Source: Mucilaginibacter terrae (lineage in GTDB: Bacteria > Bacteroidota > Bacteroidia > Sphingobacteriales > Sphingobacteriaceae). Taken from it: DNA of 64,000 nucleotides. Positions 25,845 to 35,700 of this stretch are shown piece by piece; position 1 is the stretch's first letter; the number at the start of each line of letters is the position of its first letter. The stretch spans positions 3,720,001-3,784,000 of the forward strand of contig NZ_JAVLVU010000001.1 in assembly GCF_031951985.1 (NCBI RefSeq), written 5' to 3'. The notes beneath the pieces are model-generated. The model saw nothing but the letters and a program-made list of their open reading frames with translations. It was not told the DNA's origin and did not search any database. A program made the position numbers and the translations under genes.

Positions 25845-25950
25845 CCCGGCCGGGAGCTGCCTGTGTAGTGGAAGGGATCATTGTGACTTGTCCGCCTGAG
25901 GCGGATGTTACTTTTTGTTTCAAGACAAAAAGTAATGGGCATCTCCGGCC
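25845..25950. repeat. Composite palindromic intergenic repeat
   Basis: Three nested palindromes: GTCACAATG with CATTGTGAC, TCCGCCTGAGGCGGA, and TTACTTTTTGT with ACAAAAAGTAA (25908-25935). From memory, such modules are dispersed in Sphingobacteriaceae. No gene is seen in it. Confidence 0.55.
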
Positions 25951-25973
25951 AAGAGGAGTAGACTAATTTTTAA

Positions 25974-26651
25974 TCAAAATTTAGTCTCAGTACTTATATT
26001 TCCACTTACCGGTACCACATTTCCCCCAATATGCACCTGGTGCCGTTCCATCCGGTCTATTTTATGCTTATTTACAATAAACGAGCGGTGTACCCGGGCA
26101 AACTGCTCTGTGGGTAACATATCCAATGCTTCACTAATTGTTAGCCGGCTCATCACGCGTTTATCATCGGCCAAAACAAAGGTTACATAATTGCCCGCTG
26201 CTTCTAAAAATAAGATATCCTCAAAATTCACCCGTACCGATTCATAGCCCGACTTTACAAAAATGTTGTTCACCGGTTGTTTTTTGCCTTGTCGCAGTTG
26301 TAGCACATCATTAGCTTTGTGGCAGGCTTTCAGGAAACGGGCTAATGAAAAAGGTTTTAACAGGTAATCAACCGCGTTAAGTTCATAGCTCTGCACCGCA
26401 TGCTCGGCATAAGCGGTAGTAAATATTACCAACGGCTTTTGCTGTAAACTCTCCACGAGTTCAATGCCCGATATATCGGGCATTTTTATATCTAAAAAAA
26501 GCAGGTCGACCGGGTTTTGTGCCAGGTATGCAATGGCCTCAAAAGCATTGGTAAAACAGGCCTTCAGCTCCATAAACGGTACCTTGGCCGCGTGCGAGCG
26601 TATTACCTCCAGTGCAAAGGGTTCATCATCAATGGCTATGGCGTTTATCAT
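25974..26651 (-). CDS. LytTR-family response regulator
   Basis: A 225-residue regulator. The receiver domain (about 1-118) has D8/D9, phospho-acceptor D54 in LLFLDIKMPD, and the KPF lysine. The C-terminal LytTR DNA-binding domain has NIFVKSGYESVRVNFEDILF, FVLADDKRVMSRLTISEAL and FARVHRSFIVN. LytTR regulators bind pairs of direct repeats about 21 bp apart. It begins right after the TlpA-like gene stop and is the last gene of an operon with its presumed LytS-type kinase. Confidence 0.95.
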   Translation of the reverse strand: MINAIAIDDEPFALEVIRSHAAKVPFMELKACFTNAFEAIAYLAQNPVDLLFLDIKMPDISGIELVESLQQKPLVIFTTAYAEHAVQSYELNAVDYLLKPFSLARFLKACHKANDVLQLRQGKKQPVNNIFVKSGYESVRVNFEDILFLEAAGNYVTFVLADDKRVMSRLTISEALDMLPTEQFARVHRSFIVNKHKIDRMERHQVHIGGNVVPVSGNISTETKF

Positions 26652-28181
26652 TTACAGGTATTGGGCTATTTGCTGGTACAACAGCATTTTATCACTTGGG
26701 CGCTTAATGTTATTTATAACGGGTTTCCCGCTCTTATCAAATATAAAATAAGTTGGGTAAGATCCCTGCTTGTTTTTATCAGGCTGCAGCTCATCCCAAA
26801 ACTTTTGAATATCGGCATTGCTTTTACGCAGGTGTATGCCCGTCATGTTGTTTACTTTAATAAACTCACGCCAATGTGCTTCTTTAATATCATCATCCAT
26901 ATCCAAATAAACAAACACTACATCTTTGCCCTCAAATTGCTTTTTTAATTCGGGCACAAAGCGTAGCTCATCGCGGCAGGGGCCACACCAGGTACCCCAT
27001 ACATCAAGGTATACTACCTTGCCTTTATATTGGTTAACTATTTCGTATATCGAATTTATCTTCTTGTAACCTTCAACAATGTGAATAGCCTCATTGCTTT
27101 TATTAGTAACCAAGGCACTTTCCATATTGGCAATACGGGCGGACAGTTGAGCGCGGTATTTACTTTGCGGATACAGGCTTATCATTTCATCCATTAACGG
27201 GCGTGCTTCGGTCAGGTCTCTCTCGGCGCATTTGGCGGTAATAAATTGTGCCAGCATGACCTCGGCTACAGGTTTACTATAGTTGTTTTTTACAGCTAAC
27301 CAGTTTACATACAATTTGCCTTTAGATTTTGAAAGAGTAATGGCATCATCAAAAGAAACATTAAAGTAGGGTAGAGGCGTTGTATTGGCTTTGTCCTTAT
27401 CAAGCCCCTGCATAAAGATTACCGCCTGCGATTCCATGTACCCAATATAATCATCGGCAAACTGGTAAAACTGTGGCCCGGCGGGCAGTACCTCAGGCTC
27501 TGGCTTAATGTTGCTGTATAGCAGTTTGTATAATCCCATCAAATCGGTTTTATTGATGTTCATAATACCGCGCACAAGAAAGTTGAGCCAGTTGAGGGTT
27601 TCGGTACGTGTTTCCTGCGCTATAAGGCGTTTGTCGGCGGTGTTAAGTGTCGATGCCTGTACCTGTGCAACCCGGGTTTCGCCTAATGCCAGTTGGGGTT
27701 TAATTACCTTTTCGGTTATTTCGGCTACCGTACCTTTGGCATAGCTGTTCTTTCCTCGTGCACCGGCCGCAATAAACGCAGGTCTTTGCCCGGCATTAAC
27801 CTCATGCAAAACTTTGTTTTCGGCAGCCACCGAACCTTTGAACGCTGTAACAGTAGTATCGGTGGCGTTAATAGTTACTTCCAGTTGTTTGCCGGGCTTC
27901 ATCATAATGGTCCATAACCTTCCATGATACGTGAGCGTAGCAAACTTGGTGGCACTTAACTCAATGTTGGTGGTAAAAGTGCCTTGTTTGTTTAATGGTA
28001 TGTGTCTTATGTTTTCATTATAATAGCCGTATACATATGGAATGTTCAGGTCAATAGTATCGGCTTTTTTCAGGTGTGCAACTGTGCCGCTTAGTTTAAA
28101 CTGTGCCATGGTTTTGCCGGGTTTAAGCAGTAGAGCAAAGCTGGCACACAGGGTAAATAAAATGGTGATAAGTTTTTTCAT
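26652..28181 (-). CDS. TlpA-like thiol-disulfide oxidoreductase
   Basis: A 509-residue exported protein with signal peptide (about 1-26). The first 360 residues are an N-terminal domain of the type found before many Bacteroidota TlpA proteins. The C-terminal thioredoxin fold (about 365-509) has the active site DVWGTWCGPCRDEL and the cis-Pro segment QGSYPTYFIF. It should reduce disulfides in the periplasm. Its start overlaps the kinase gene by 4 nt and its stop abuts the regulator start, so it lies inside a two-component operon, which is unusual. Confidence 0.9.
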   Translation of the reverse strand: MKKLITILFTLCASFALLLKPGKTMAQFKLSGTVAHLKKADTIDLNIPYVYGYYNENIRHIPLNKQGTFTTNIELSATKFATLTYHGRLWTIMMKPGKQLEVTINATDTTVTAFKGSVAAENKVLHEVNAGQRPAFIAAGARGKNSYAKGTVAEITEKVIKPQLALGETRVAQVQASTLNTADKRLIAQETRTETLNWLNFLVRGIMNINKTDLMGLYKLLYSNIKPEPEVLPAGPQFYQFADDYIGYMESQAVIFMQGLDKDKANTTPLPYFNVSFDDAITLSKSKGKLYVNWLAVKNNYSKPVAEVMLAQFITAKCAERDLTEARPLMDEMISLYPQSKYRAQLSARIANMESALVTNKSNEAIHIVEGYKKINSIYEIVNQYKGKVVYLDVWGTWCGPCRDELRFVPELKKQFEGKDVVFVYLDMDDDIKEAHWREFIKVNNMTGIHLRKSNADIQKFWDELQPDKNKQGSYPTYFIFDKSGKPVINNIKRPSDKMLLYQQIAQYL

Positions 28182-29677
28182 TTGAGGTTAAGGGTTAAAT
28201 AGATGAAAAATTCAGTTGGTTTTTGACGGATAACTAATTCGTGTTTTTGCGGATAGAGCAGCTGCAAACGCTGGCGCACGTTCTCGAGGCCAATGCCTGA
28301 GCGGGCACTTTCGGGGTCGTCGGCCGGGCGCTCGTGTACGCTGTTATGTACATCAAATTGCAGGGTGTCATTAGTAATTTGCAGGCTGATGCTTATCCCC
28401 GATTCTTCGCGCAGGCTGATGCCATGTTTATAAGCATTCTCCACAAATGGAATGAGCAGCATGGGCGCAATAGAATAGCTGCCTTCCACCTCGGGCAAAT
28501 CAACCTCAATTTTGATGAGTGATGATGCAGCCGTGCGCATGTTTTGCAAATCGATGTAGTTGCGCAAATAATCGATCTCCTGTGATAGCGCAATTTTTTC
28601 GAGCGTGTTTTCATGCAGCATAAAACGCATCATATCGCCCAGTTTTTGTATGCCTTCGCCCGTTCTTTCGGCCTGCTCGGTAAGTGCCAGTCCGTACAGG
28701 GTATTGAGTGCATTAAACAAAAAGTGAGGATTAATTTGCGAGCGTAAAAATTGCAGATTGGCCGTTGAGGTGCCCAGGTCGGTACGTAAGCCCGATAGTT
28801 CGGCCTCCAAACTTTTGCGGTATTGATGAATGTAAAAACTTAGTGGAGTGATGAGCAGTAGTTGGCCAAACCAAAAAACACAGAATGCAAAAACATGCAT
28901 TACCGGCGAGTAGGTTGCCTTTAGTGCAAAAATGCCGTTGAGTGGCAAATTAATGCCGAGTGTTATCAATAGCATTATGAACCAAAATCCCATCCGCTCG
29001 GAGCGCTGATCCCAATAAACAGGTATTAGCCAGTATAAAATGGTGATGTAGCACAAAAAAGCACACGGAAGAATCAAACCTAAAAATAAACTAACTCCCC
29101 AATAAGCTCTCAAAATAAAACAGCCTACCATCAAAGCCCCCCAAAACATCAGGAAGTAAGCCGTTTCGCGGCTAATACGCATGCGGACTTTGGTGTACTG
29201 TTGCGTTTTGTAACCCAGTAGCCATTGAATAAGTTGTTTGGCTATTTGATAACATAGTAGTGCAGCAAACCATAGGGTGGCCTGTGGTAGTTTTTTTATT
29301 AAAGCACGATAATGTAGATCATCATAATAAGGAAAATGAAGGGCATAATTAAGACAAAATAGTAGGAGGGTTACTATAAAACCTGCCGCAATAGCTGCCA
29401 TTGCTTTTCCCCATTTTTGCGCTGAGAGGTATTTGTTAGGCAACAAACAGGCTACCCATACAAAAGACAAGTAATAACCTATATACTCAACCAGGTTAGG
29501 CAACAGGTAATTGATGGAGAATTGAAAAATATAGCCATGCTTTCTAAAAACGTCGGCACTGAATGAGTCGGCTGTGTAAAGGCCGCGCATGTAGCTATCG
29601 GCTGTGTTTAACTGGCCGTAGGAGTGGGTTAATAACAGTAATGTGGCTAAGGCAATTTCGAGGTGTTTAAGTTTCAT
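28178..29677 (-). CDS. LytS-type sensor histidine kinase
   Basis: A 499-residue membrane kinase. About six hydrophobic segments span residues 8-290. The His_kinase domain has the phospho-accepting histidine in RSQINPHFLFNALNTL, followed by an HATPase region with FVENAYKHGIS and the G box SGIGLENVRQRL. It should phosphorylate the LytTR regulator at 25974. The gene order is kinase, TlpA-like thioredoxin, regulator, with overlaps between the first two. Confidence 0.93.
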   Translation of the reverse strand: MKLKHLEIALATLLLLTHSYGQLNTADSYMRGLYTADSFSADVFRKHGYIFQFSINYLLPNLVEYIGYYLSFVWVACLLPNKYLSAQKWGKAMAAIAAGFIVTLLLFCLNYALHFPYYDDLHYRALIKKLPQATLWFAALLCYQIAKQLIQWLLGYKTQQYTKVRMRISRETAYFLMFWGALMVGCFILRAYWGVSLFLGLILPCAFLCYITILYWLIPVYWDQRSERMGFWFIMLLITLGINLPLNGIFALKATYSPVMHVFAFCVFWFGQLLLITPLSFYIHQYRKSLEAELSGLRTDLGTSTANLQFLRSQINPHFLFNALNTLYGLALTEQAERTGEGIQKLGDMMRFMLHENTLEKIALSQEIDYLRNYIDLQNMRTAASSLIKIEVDLPEVEGSYSIAPMLLIPFVENAYKHGISLREESGISISLQITNDTLQFDVHNSVHERPADDPESARSGIGLENVRQRLQLLYPQKHELVIRQKPTEFFIYLTLNLK

Positions 29678-29763
29678 GCTGCAATCATAAGCAGCATTGC
29701 ATCCACCCGAAAATAAATGTGACGAAGCCCGCTAAAAATGTGACGAAATATTAAGGGCTGTTA

Positions 29764-29943
29764 TTAAATCTTCTGCCTGTTGTTATATTCATCCAGTTCT
29801 CTTTGTGATAGCAGCCTGCCGCCCTGCCACTGGCAATGGTCGGGTTTAGTGAATTTTTCGGCATACCGTTTATTAAATTGGTTAGGGGTGGGTTTCCATA
29901 TATGGGTAATGGCATGAATTAAGCTGCGCAATATGTTTTTCAT
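29764..29943 (-). CDS. Small basic protein of unknown function
   Basis: A 59-residue protein when started at the ATG 29943; an upstream ATG at 30000 would add 19 residues. It is basic and rich in His, Asn and Arg (NILRSLIHAITHIWKPTPNQ), with no membrane helix. Nothing identifies its function. It is divergent from the ECF sigma gene at 30163 and could be regulated with it, but the 160-nt gap shows no clear promoter. Confidence 0.4.
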   Translation of the reverse strand: MKNILRSLIHAITHIWKPTPNQFNKRYAEKFTKPDHCQWQGGRLLSQRELDEYNNRQKI

Positions 29944-30162
29944 GATAGGTTGTTGAACGGCATTAGCGGTAAGGCTAATGCCGTTTGTTGTTTTTAACAT
30001 GGTCTTAGGTTTATAAGCTGTACATTTATATACGTTACCAAGGCTTGCAATGCTGGGTAAAACGGCTAAAAAATAAATTTTACAAATTGCCCAGCGTTTT
30101 GCCTTCGGCTTACGTAAGGTATAGTAGCTATTGCTATATGCCTTGTTGTTTTAATCATCTTA

Positions 30163-30747
30163 ATGAGCCTCTTTACTAAAAAACTGCCCGCCGTTATAAA
30201 GGGCTGCAAGGCCAATAAGCGCCCGGACCAGGAGGCTTTATACAAGCTTTTTTATACCGATATGCTGCGGTTGTGCTACCGTTATTTAAAAAGCGACGAG
30301 CTGGCGCAGGAGGCTTTAAATGCTGGGTTTTTAAAAGTATTTCAAAATATAGGCGGCTTTAATGAGCAAAAAGGCGAACCCGGAGCCTGGATACATGCTA
30401 TTATGGTTAACACCTGTATTGACCTTGGACGCAAGGAGGCACGTTTTAACGAGATTACAAGTACAGATGAACTGGGCGATGAGGCTTTTGTAGCGCCGGA
30501 AGTGTTAGATAAACTATATGTAGAAGACTTGCTCATAGCCATAAGGACGCTACCCGCTGCAACACAATTGGTGTTCAACCTTTCGGTGCTGGATGGGTAT
30601 GCGCACCACGAAATAGCCGAACAGTTGCACATTACCGAAAGTACATCGCGCTGGCATTTATCTGAGGCAAAAAAGCAATTGCGCACGCTGCTTCAGCCCA
30701 AACAAACAAAAGTTACACCTACTGAAAACCCCCGTAAGGCCCAATGA
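30163..30747 (+). CDS. ECF sigma factor paired with a dual-membrane anti-sigma protein
   Basis: A 194-residue ECF sigma-70 factor. Region 2 covers about 25-90 (LYKLFYTDMLRLCYRYLKSD, then FNEQKGEPGAWIHAIMVN), and region 4 about 120-170 ends in HHEIAEQLHITESTSRWHLSEAK, the helix-turn-helix that reads the -35 element. It overlaps the next gene by 4 nt (ATGA), so synthesis is coupled to that membrane protein, the presumed anti-sigma factor. Confidence 0.93.
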   Translation: MSLFTKKLPAVIKGCKANKRPDQEALYKLFYTDMLRLCYRYLKSDELAQEALNAGFLKVFQNIGGFNEQKGEPGAWIHAIMVNTCIDLGRKEARFNEITSTDELGDEAFVAPEVLDKLYVEDLLIAIRTLPAATQLVFNLSVLDGYAHHEIAEQLHITESTSRWHLSEAKKQLRTLLQPKQTKVTPTENPRKAQ

Positions 30748-32453
30748 AAAGTTCAGCATGGTATAATAAACTTTGGCGTAACAAGCTGAATAAATTGCCT
30801 GTTAAAGGCGATGCCGGTGCCGCGTGGGCAAACATGCAGCAAATGCTGGATGCGCACCTGCCTGTAAGCGGGGTGCCTGGAGCTTCCCCTGCGGCGGCTA
30901 AATCAATTGTGGCAAAAATTGTAAGCATGGCGGCTTATGTGCTACCCGCTGCCGCTATGGTTGGTGCCGCCACCTGGTTTGTGGTAAAACCTCCTGCCAG
31001 GCAAAAAATAGCCTTAAAGCCCGGCAAACAAAAAGAATATCATTTAAAGGCGGATTCTGTAAATCGTGAAAAAGGTTTTATAACCGATAATACAGTGGCT
31101 GCGGAGCGCATGGGCGCTGATACGGCCGGTAATAATCATGCTGATACAGTAGTTGCTTATGCCGATAATGCAAAGAATAATAGTTTACCGATCCCTGAAA
31201 ACGGGACTACTGAAAGCATTAATAAATCTACCCCGGGTAAAACAGTTACCGGTGGCGATGTGCTGTTGGGCAAGAACGGAACAGCGGAAAAAGCATCATT
31301 AAAAGGTAAGCCAATTACTTCGGGTGGCAATAGCCCTCATGGCCCTGACCATTCAACTGCAACTCATAAAAGAATAGATAATGGCGCATTTCCATCGAAC
31401 TATAAAGCTGCCGATAAAAGAGGCAATAGCCGCGTGCCGTTAGCCTATTTGACTAAGTTGGCAAACGGCAGTATTCATTCGGGGAGGAATAACTCAACCC
31501 GCATCAAAAATAACGGAACGTTAAGTAATGGCGGTATTAAAGCAGTTTGGGAGCATGATCAAAAAATTAATGCTGTTGCCAACCGGTATAAGGCTGAAAT
31601 ACCCAAAGAGCTTAACAATTATATTAGTGCGTCGTTGAATTTTAGTGGTTTACCCACCACTGCCAGTTCCCCGGTATTATATATTCCAAAAGATGCCTCA
31701 GGAAAAGTGGAGTTTAACAATTCGCTGCTTGTAGCCGAAGATAAGCCGGGTAAGGCTGTCAATAGCAGTGTGAATGAACTGGCTAATAACAAACCAGCCA
31801 GTGCAAAGCCGCCTAAAAACAAAGTACCTAAAGAGTTTAATACGCCTTTGTATAACTGGGGTTTGGAAGCAGGCCTTAACCTGAACAATGGTGCCGGTTG
31901 GTATGTTGGGATAGCGGCCGATTATGCCCTTACCAATCGCCTGCTTATTGGTGCGGGCTTACGGCTAACCAGTGGCAGCAAAATTAGTGGCAGCTATAAG
32001 CATCCCAGCTTTTTCCAGCCCGATTCGGCCGCTGCATTCACCATTACCGAAGAGCGTAAGATAAGCGCCATACAAGTGCCGTTTAACCTTACTTATAAAG
32101 TGAGTGATCTCATTAGTATCAAAGCCGGGGCGGTTATTAACTTTGCCGGTAGCTCAGGCAGTGCAAGTTATACATTGGGGTCGGTGGGCAGTTTTAGTGA
32201 TACACTTAGGCGCACAAAAAGTATTGATACTGCGGTTAGCAAGTCGGTATTGGCGGGTAAGGTAAGCCTGGGTTTTACCGGCGGGGTTAGCCTTAACTTT
32301 AAAAACTTGAGTATTGATGCCCGGTACCTGGCCCTGCCTCCATACCAGGTTAACAATCCTTTGGGCAATTATTCCGGCTCGTATCACCCTTTTCAGGTTG
32401 GTGTAACTTACTGGTTTGATCAGGGGGCTAAAAAGCAGCCGGGGGCGAAATAA
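30744..32453 (+). CDS. Anti-sigma-like protein with C-terminal outer-membrane barrel
   Basis: A 569-residue protein. Residues 1-55 are cytoplasmic, with a short helical segment that could bind the sigma factor. One membrane helix lies at about 59-82 (AAYVLPAAAMVGAATWFVV). Residues 83-365 are a long low-complexity Asn/Gly/Lys/Ser-rich linker. From about 371 to the end are amphipathic beta strands finishing VGVTYWFD. This spans both membranes and matches the dual membrane-spanning anti-sigma (Dma) type described in Bacteroides. The match is by architecture. It would sense an outer-membrane state and release the sigma factor. Confidence 0.75.
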   Translation: MKSSAWYNKLWRNKLNKLPVKGDAGAAWANMQQMLDAHLPVSGVPGASPAAAKSIVAKIVSMAAYVLPAAAMVGAATWFVVKPPARQKIALKPGKQKEYHLKADSVNREKGFITDNTVAAERMGADTAGNNHADTVVAYADNAKNNSLPIPENGTTESINKSTPGKTVTGGDVLLGKNGTAEKASLKGKPITSGGNSPHGPDHSTATHKRIDNGAFPSNYKAADKRGNSRVPLAYLTKLANGSIHSGRNNSTRIKNNGTLSNGGIKAVWEHDQKINAVANRYKAEIPKELNNYISASLNFSGLPTTASSPVLYIPKDASGKVEFNNSLLVAEDKPGKAVNSSVNELANNKPASAKPPKNKVPKEFNTPLYNWGLEAGLNLNNGAGWYVGIAADYALTNRLLIGAGLRLTSGSKISGSYKHPSFFQPDSAAAFTITEERKISAIQVPFNLTYKVSDLISIKAGAVINFAGSSGSASYTLGSVGSFSDTLRRTKSIDTAVSKSVLAGKVSLGFTGGVSLNFKNLSIDARYLALPPYQVNNPLGNYSGSYHPFQVGVTYWFDQGAKKQPGAK

Positions 32454-32521
32454 TATTCATCAGTAAAATTCAGGTACTGACAGGATCTTGTCAGTGTTCA
32501 ACCCGTTCAACTAAATTGAAC

Positions 32522-32554
32522 ACCGCGGAAAAATGGGGTAATTTCGCGGTTTTC
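32522..32554 (+). terminator. Probable terminator of the sigma/anti-sigma operon
   Basis: ACCGCG pairs with CGCGGT and is followed by TTTT. It lies about 70 nt past the stop codon. Two smaller hairpins (ACTGACA/TGTCAGT and GTTCAA/TTGAAC) lie just before it. Confidence 0.55.
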
Positions 32555-32681
32555 AGAATAGAAAATCGGAGAGTAGCATAAGGGGGAGTGAGGGATCAGG
32601 AGCGAAGAGCGTTATACAGGTATTGGTCAAAGTAAATTCTATTTACTGTGCTAAAAACTAAATTATTACTTTAAAAATCCG

Positions 32682-32689
32682 TATTTTTG
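32682..32689 (+). promoter_or_regulatory. Possible -7 box of ileS
   Basis: TATTTTTG matches TAnnTTTG, 29 nt before the chosen ileS start. No TTG is seen at the standard -33 distance. Confidence 0.45.
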
Positions 32690-32717
32690 CACCTCTTAAT
32701 TTTTGTGGAAACCACTG

Positions 32718-35700
32718 ATGTACAAGGAATATAAACAGTTAAATTTATCACAGATAGGCAAGGATGTACTCGAGTTCTGGAAAGAGAACGGCATTTTCGA
32801 AAAAAGCATCAGTAGTCGCCCTGCCTCAAACCCCTATACATTTTACGAAGGGCCGCCATCGGCCAATGGTATGCCCGGCATTCACCATGCCATGGCACGG
32901 TCTATTAAAGATATATTTTGCCGCTACAAAACCTTAAAAGGCTACCAGGTTAAGCGTAAAGGCGGTTGGGACACCCACGGCCTGCCTATCGAGCTGGCGG
33001 TTGAAAAGTCGTTAGGCATAACCAAGGATGATATTGGCAAAAGCATTTCGGTAGATGATTATAACCAGGCCTGCCGCAAGGAGGTAATGCGTTATACCGA
33101 TGTTTGGAATGACCTTACCCTCAAAATGGGCTACTGGGTTGATTTGGATAACCCCTACATTACCTACGAAAACGATTATATTGAAACCCTTTGGTGGATC
33201 TTAAAGCAGCTTTACAACAAAGGCTGGTTGTATAAAGGTTACACGGTACAACCGTACTCGCCAAAATCGGGTACGGGGCTAAGTTCTCATGAGCTTAACC
33301 AGCCGGGTACCTACAAAATGGTGAAGGATACCACCATTACGGCGCAGTTTCATTTAAAGAATGATCAGCAGCACCCGCTCATCTCAACCCTGTTTAGCGA
33401 AGCCGAAGAAGATACCGTTATACTGGCCTGGACAACTACGCCCTGGACACTGCCATCAAACTGTGCCCTGGCCGTTGGCGAGGATATTGACTATGTTAAA
33501 ATATCCACCTTTAACCCATATACCTACAAACCGGTAAGCGTGGTTTTGGCCAAAGCACTGGTAGGTAAATACTTTAAAGCCGAAGGCGAAAATGCTTCGT
33601 TCGAGGATTATAAAGAAGGTGATAAAGTTATTCCGTGGACAGTTAAAGCCGAATTTAAAGGTTCAGAGCTGATTGGCTTACGCTATCACCAGTTAATGCC
33701 ATACGTTACCAATGAGGAGCTGGAGAAAAATGCATTCCGCGTTATCCCGGCCGATTTTGTGACAACGGGCGATGGTACGGGTATCGTACACACCGCATCG
33801 GTTTTTGGTGCGGATGACTTTAGGGCCTGTAAAGAAAACAACGTACCATCGGTGATGGTGTTAGACGAAACAGGCAAGGAAGTGCCCTTGGTAAATAAAC
33901 AAGGACGTTTTGTTGACGAGGTGATTGATTACGCCGGCCGTTACGTAAAAGAAGAATATTATAGCAAGGAAGAGCGCGAAGAACCCGGTTTTAAACCAAC
34001 CGACGTGCTCATCTCTATTAAGCTGAAAGAAGATAACAAGGCATTCAACGTACAAAGATACGAGCACAGTTACCCACACTCGTGGCGTACCGATGAGCCA
34101 ATTTTGTACTACCCGCTCGATAGCTGGTTTATTAAAACCACTGCCGTTAAGGATAAGCTTATCGAACTAAACAAAACCATCAACTGGAAACCCGAAGCTA
34201 CCGGTACCGGTCGTTTTGGTAACTGGTTAGAAAACCTGGTTGACTGGAACTTATCGCGTTCACGCTACTGGGGTACCCCGCTGCCCATCTGGCGCGAGGA
34301 GAACGGTACCGAGGAAAAATGTATAGGTTCGGTTGAAGAACTGAACAAAGAAATTGACGCTTCTATTGCCGCAGGGTTTATGCCCGCAGGTTTCCGTTTG
34401 GCCGATATGCACCGCCCGTATGTGGATGATGTGATATTGGTTTCGGCCAACGGTAAAAAAATGCTGCGCGAGCCCGATCTGATCGACGTTTGGTTTGATT
34501 CGGGTGCTATGCCGTATGCACAATGGCATTTCCCGTTCGAGAACAAAGAGCAGTTTGCCGATGCCTACCCGGCCGATTTTATTGCTGAGGGTGTTGACCA
34601 AACCCGTGGCTGGTTTTTTACCCTGCACGCCATTGCCGTTATGCTAAGCGAGGCCAGCGACGAGGTAAAAGCCGTAAATGAAAAAGTAGGCAACCGCGGT
34701 ATTGCATTTAAAAACGTGGTATCAAACGGTTTGGTGCTCGATAAAAACGGCAACAAAATGTCGAAACGTTTAGGCAACGCTGTCGATCCGTTTGAAACTA
34801 TTGAACAATACGGTGCCGATGCCGCCCGCTGGTACATGATCAGCAATGCATCGCCATGGGATAACCTTAAATTCAATATCGAGGGGTTAGACGAGGTTCG
34901 TCGTAAATTCTTCGGTACTTTATATAACACCTACTCGTTCTTTTCGCTTTACGCCAACATCGATATGTTTGATTACAGCGCACCCGAAATAGAACTGAGC
35001 CAACGCCCCGAAATTGACCGTTGGATTTTATCGTTATTAAACACCTTAACCCAGGAGGTTGATGGTTTTTATGCCGATTTTGAGCCTACCAAAGCAGCCC
35101 GCGCTATTCAGGATTATGTGGATGCCCACCTGAGCAACTGGTACGTACGCCTGAGCCGCCGCCGTTTCTGGAAGTCAGACAATTCGGAAGATAAAACATC
35201 GGCTTACCAAACACTTTATACCTGTTTAGTTACCATAGCCAAACTCATGTCGCCCATTGCGCCGTTTTTTGCCGAGCGTTTGTATAACGATTTAAACACC
35301 GCTACCGGTAAAGAGCAATTCGAGTCGGTACACTTGACCAATTTCCCTGTCTATCAATCTGAAATAGTTGACAAGGAACTGGAAGAGCGTATGCAACTGG
35401 CGCAAGATATATCATCGTTAACCTTATCGTTACGTAAAAAGGTGGGCATCAACGTGCGCCAGCCTTTGAGCAAGATATTGTTGCCCATACTCGATAAAAA
35501 CTTTGAGCACCAGGTGGAAGCCGTTAAGGAGCTGATCCTGTCGGAAACCAATATTAAGGCCATTGAGTATATTACCGATACAGCCGGTTTTATCAAGCGT
35601 AAAATAAAGCCAAACTTTAAGGCATTAGGTCAAAAAGTGGGTAAAGATATGAAGGCCGTGGCCGATGCCATTACCAACTTTACCCAGGATGATATTGCCA

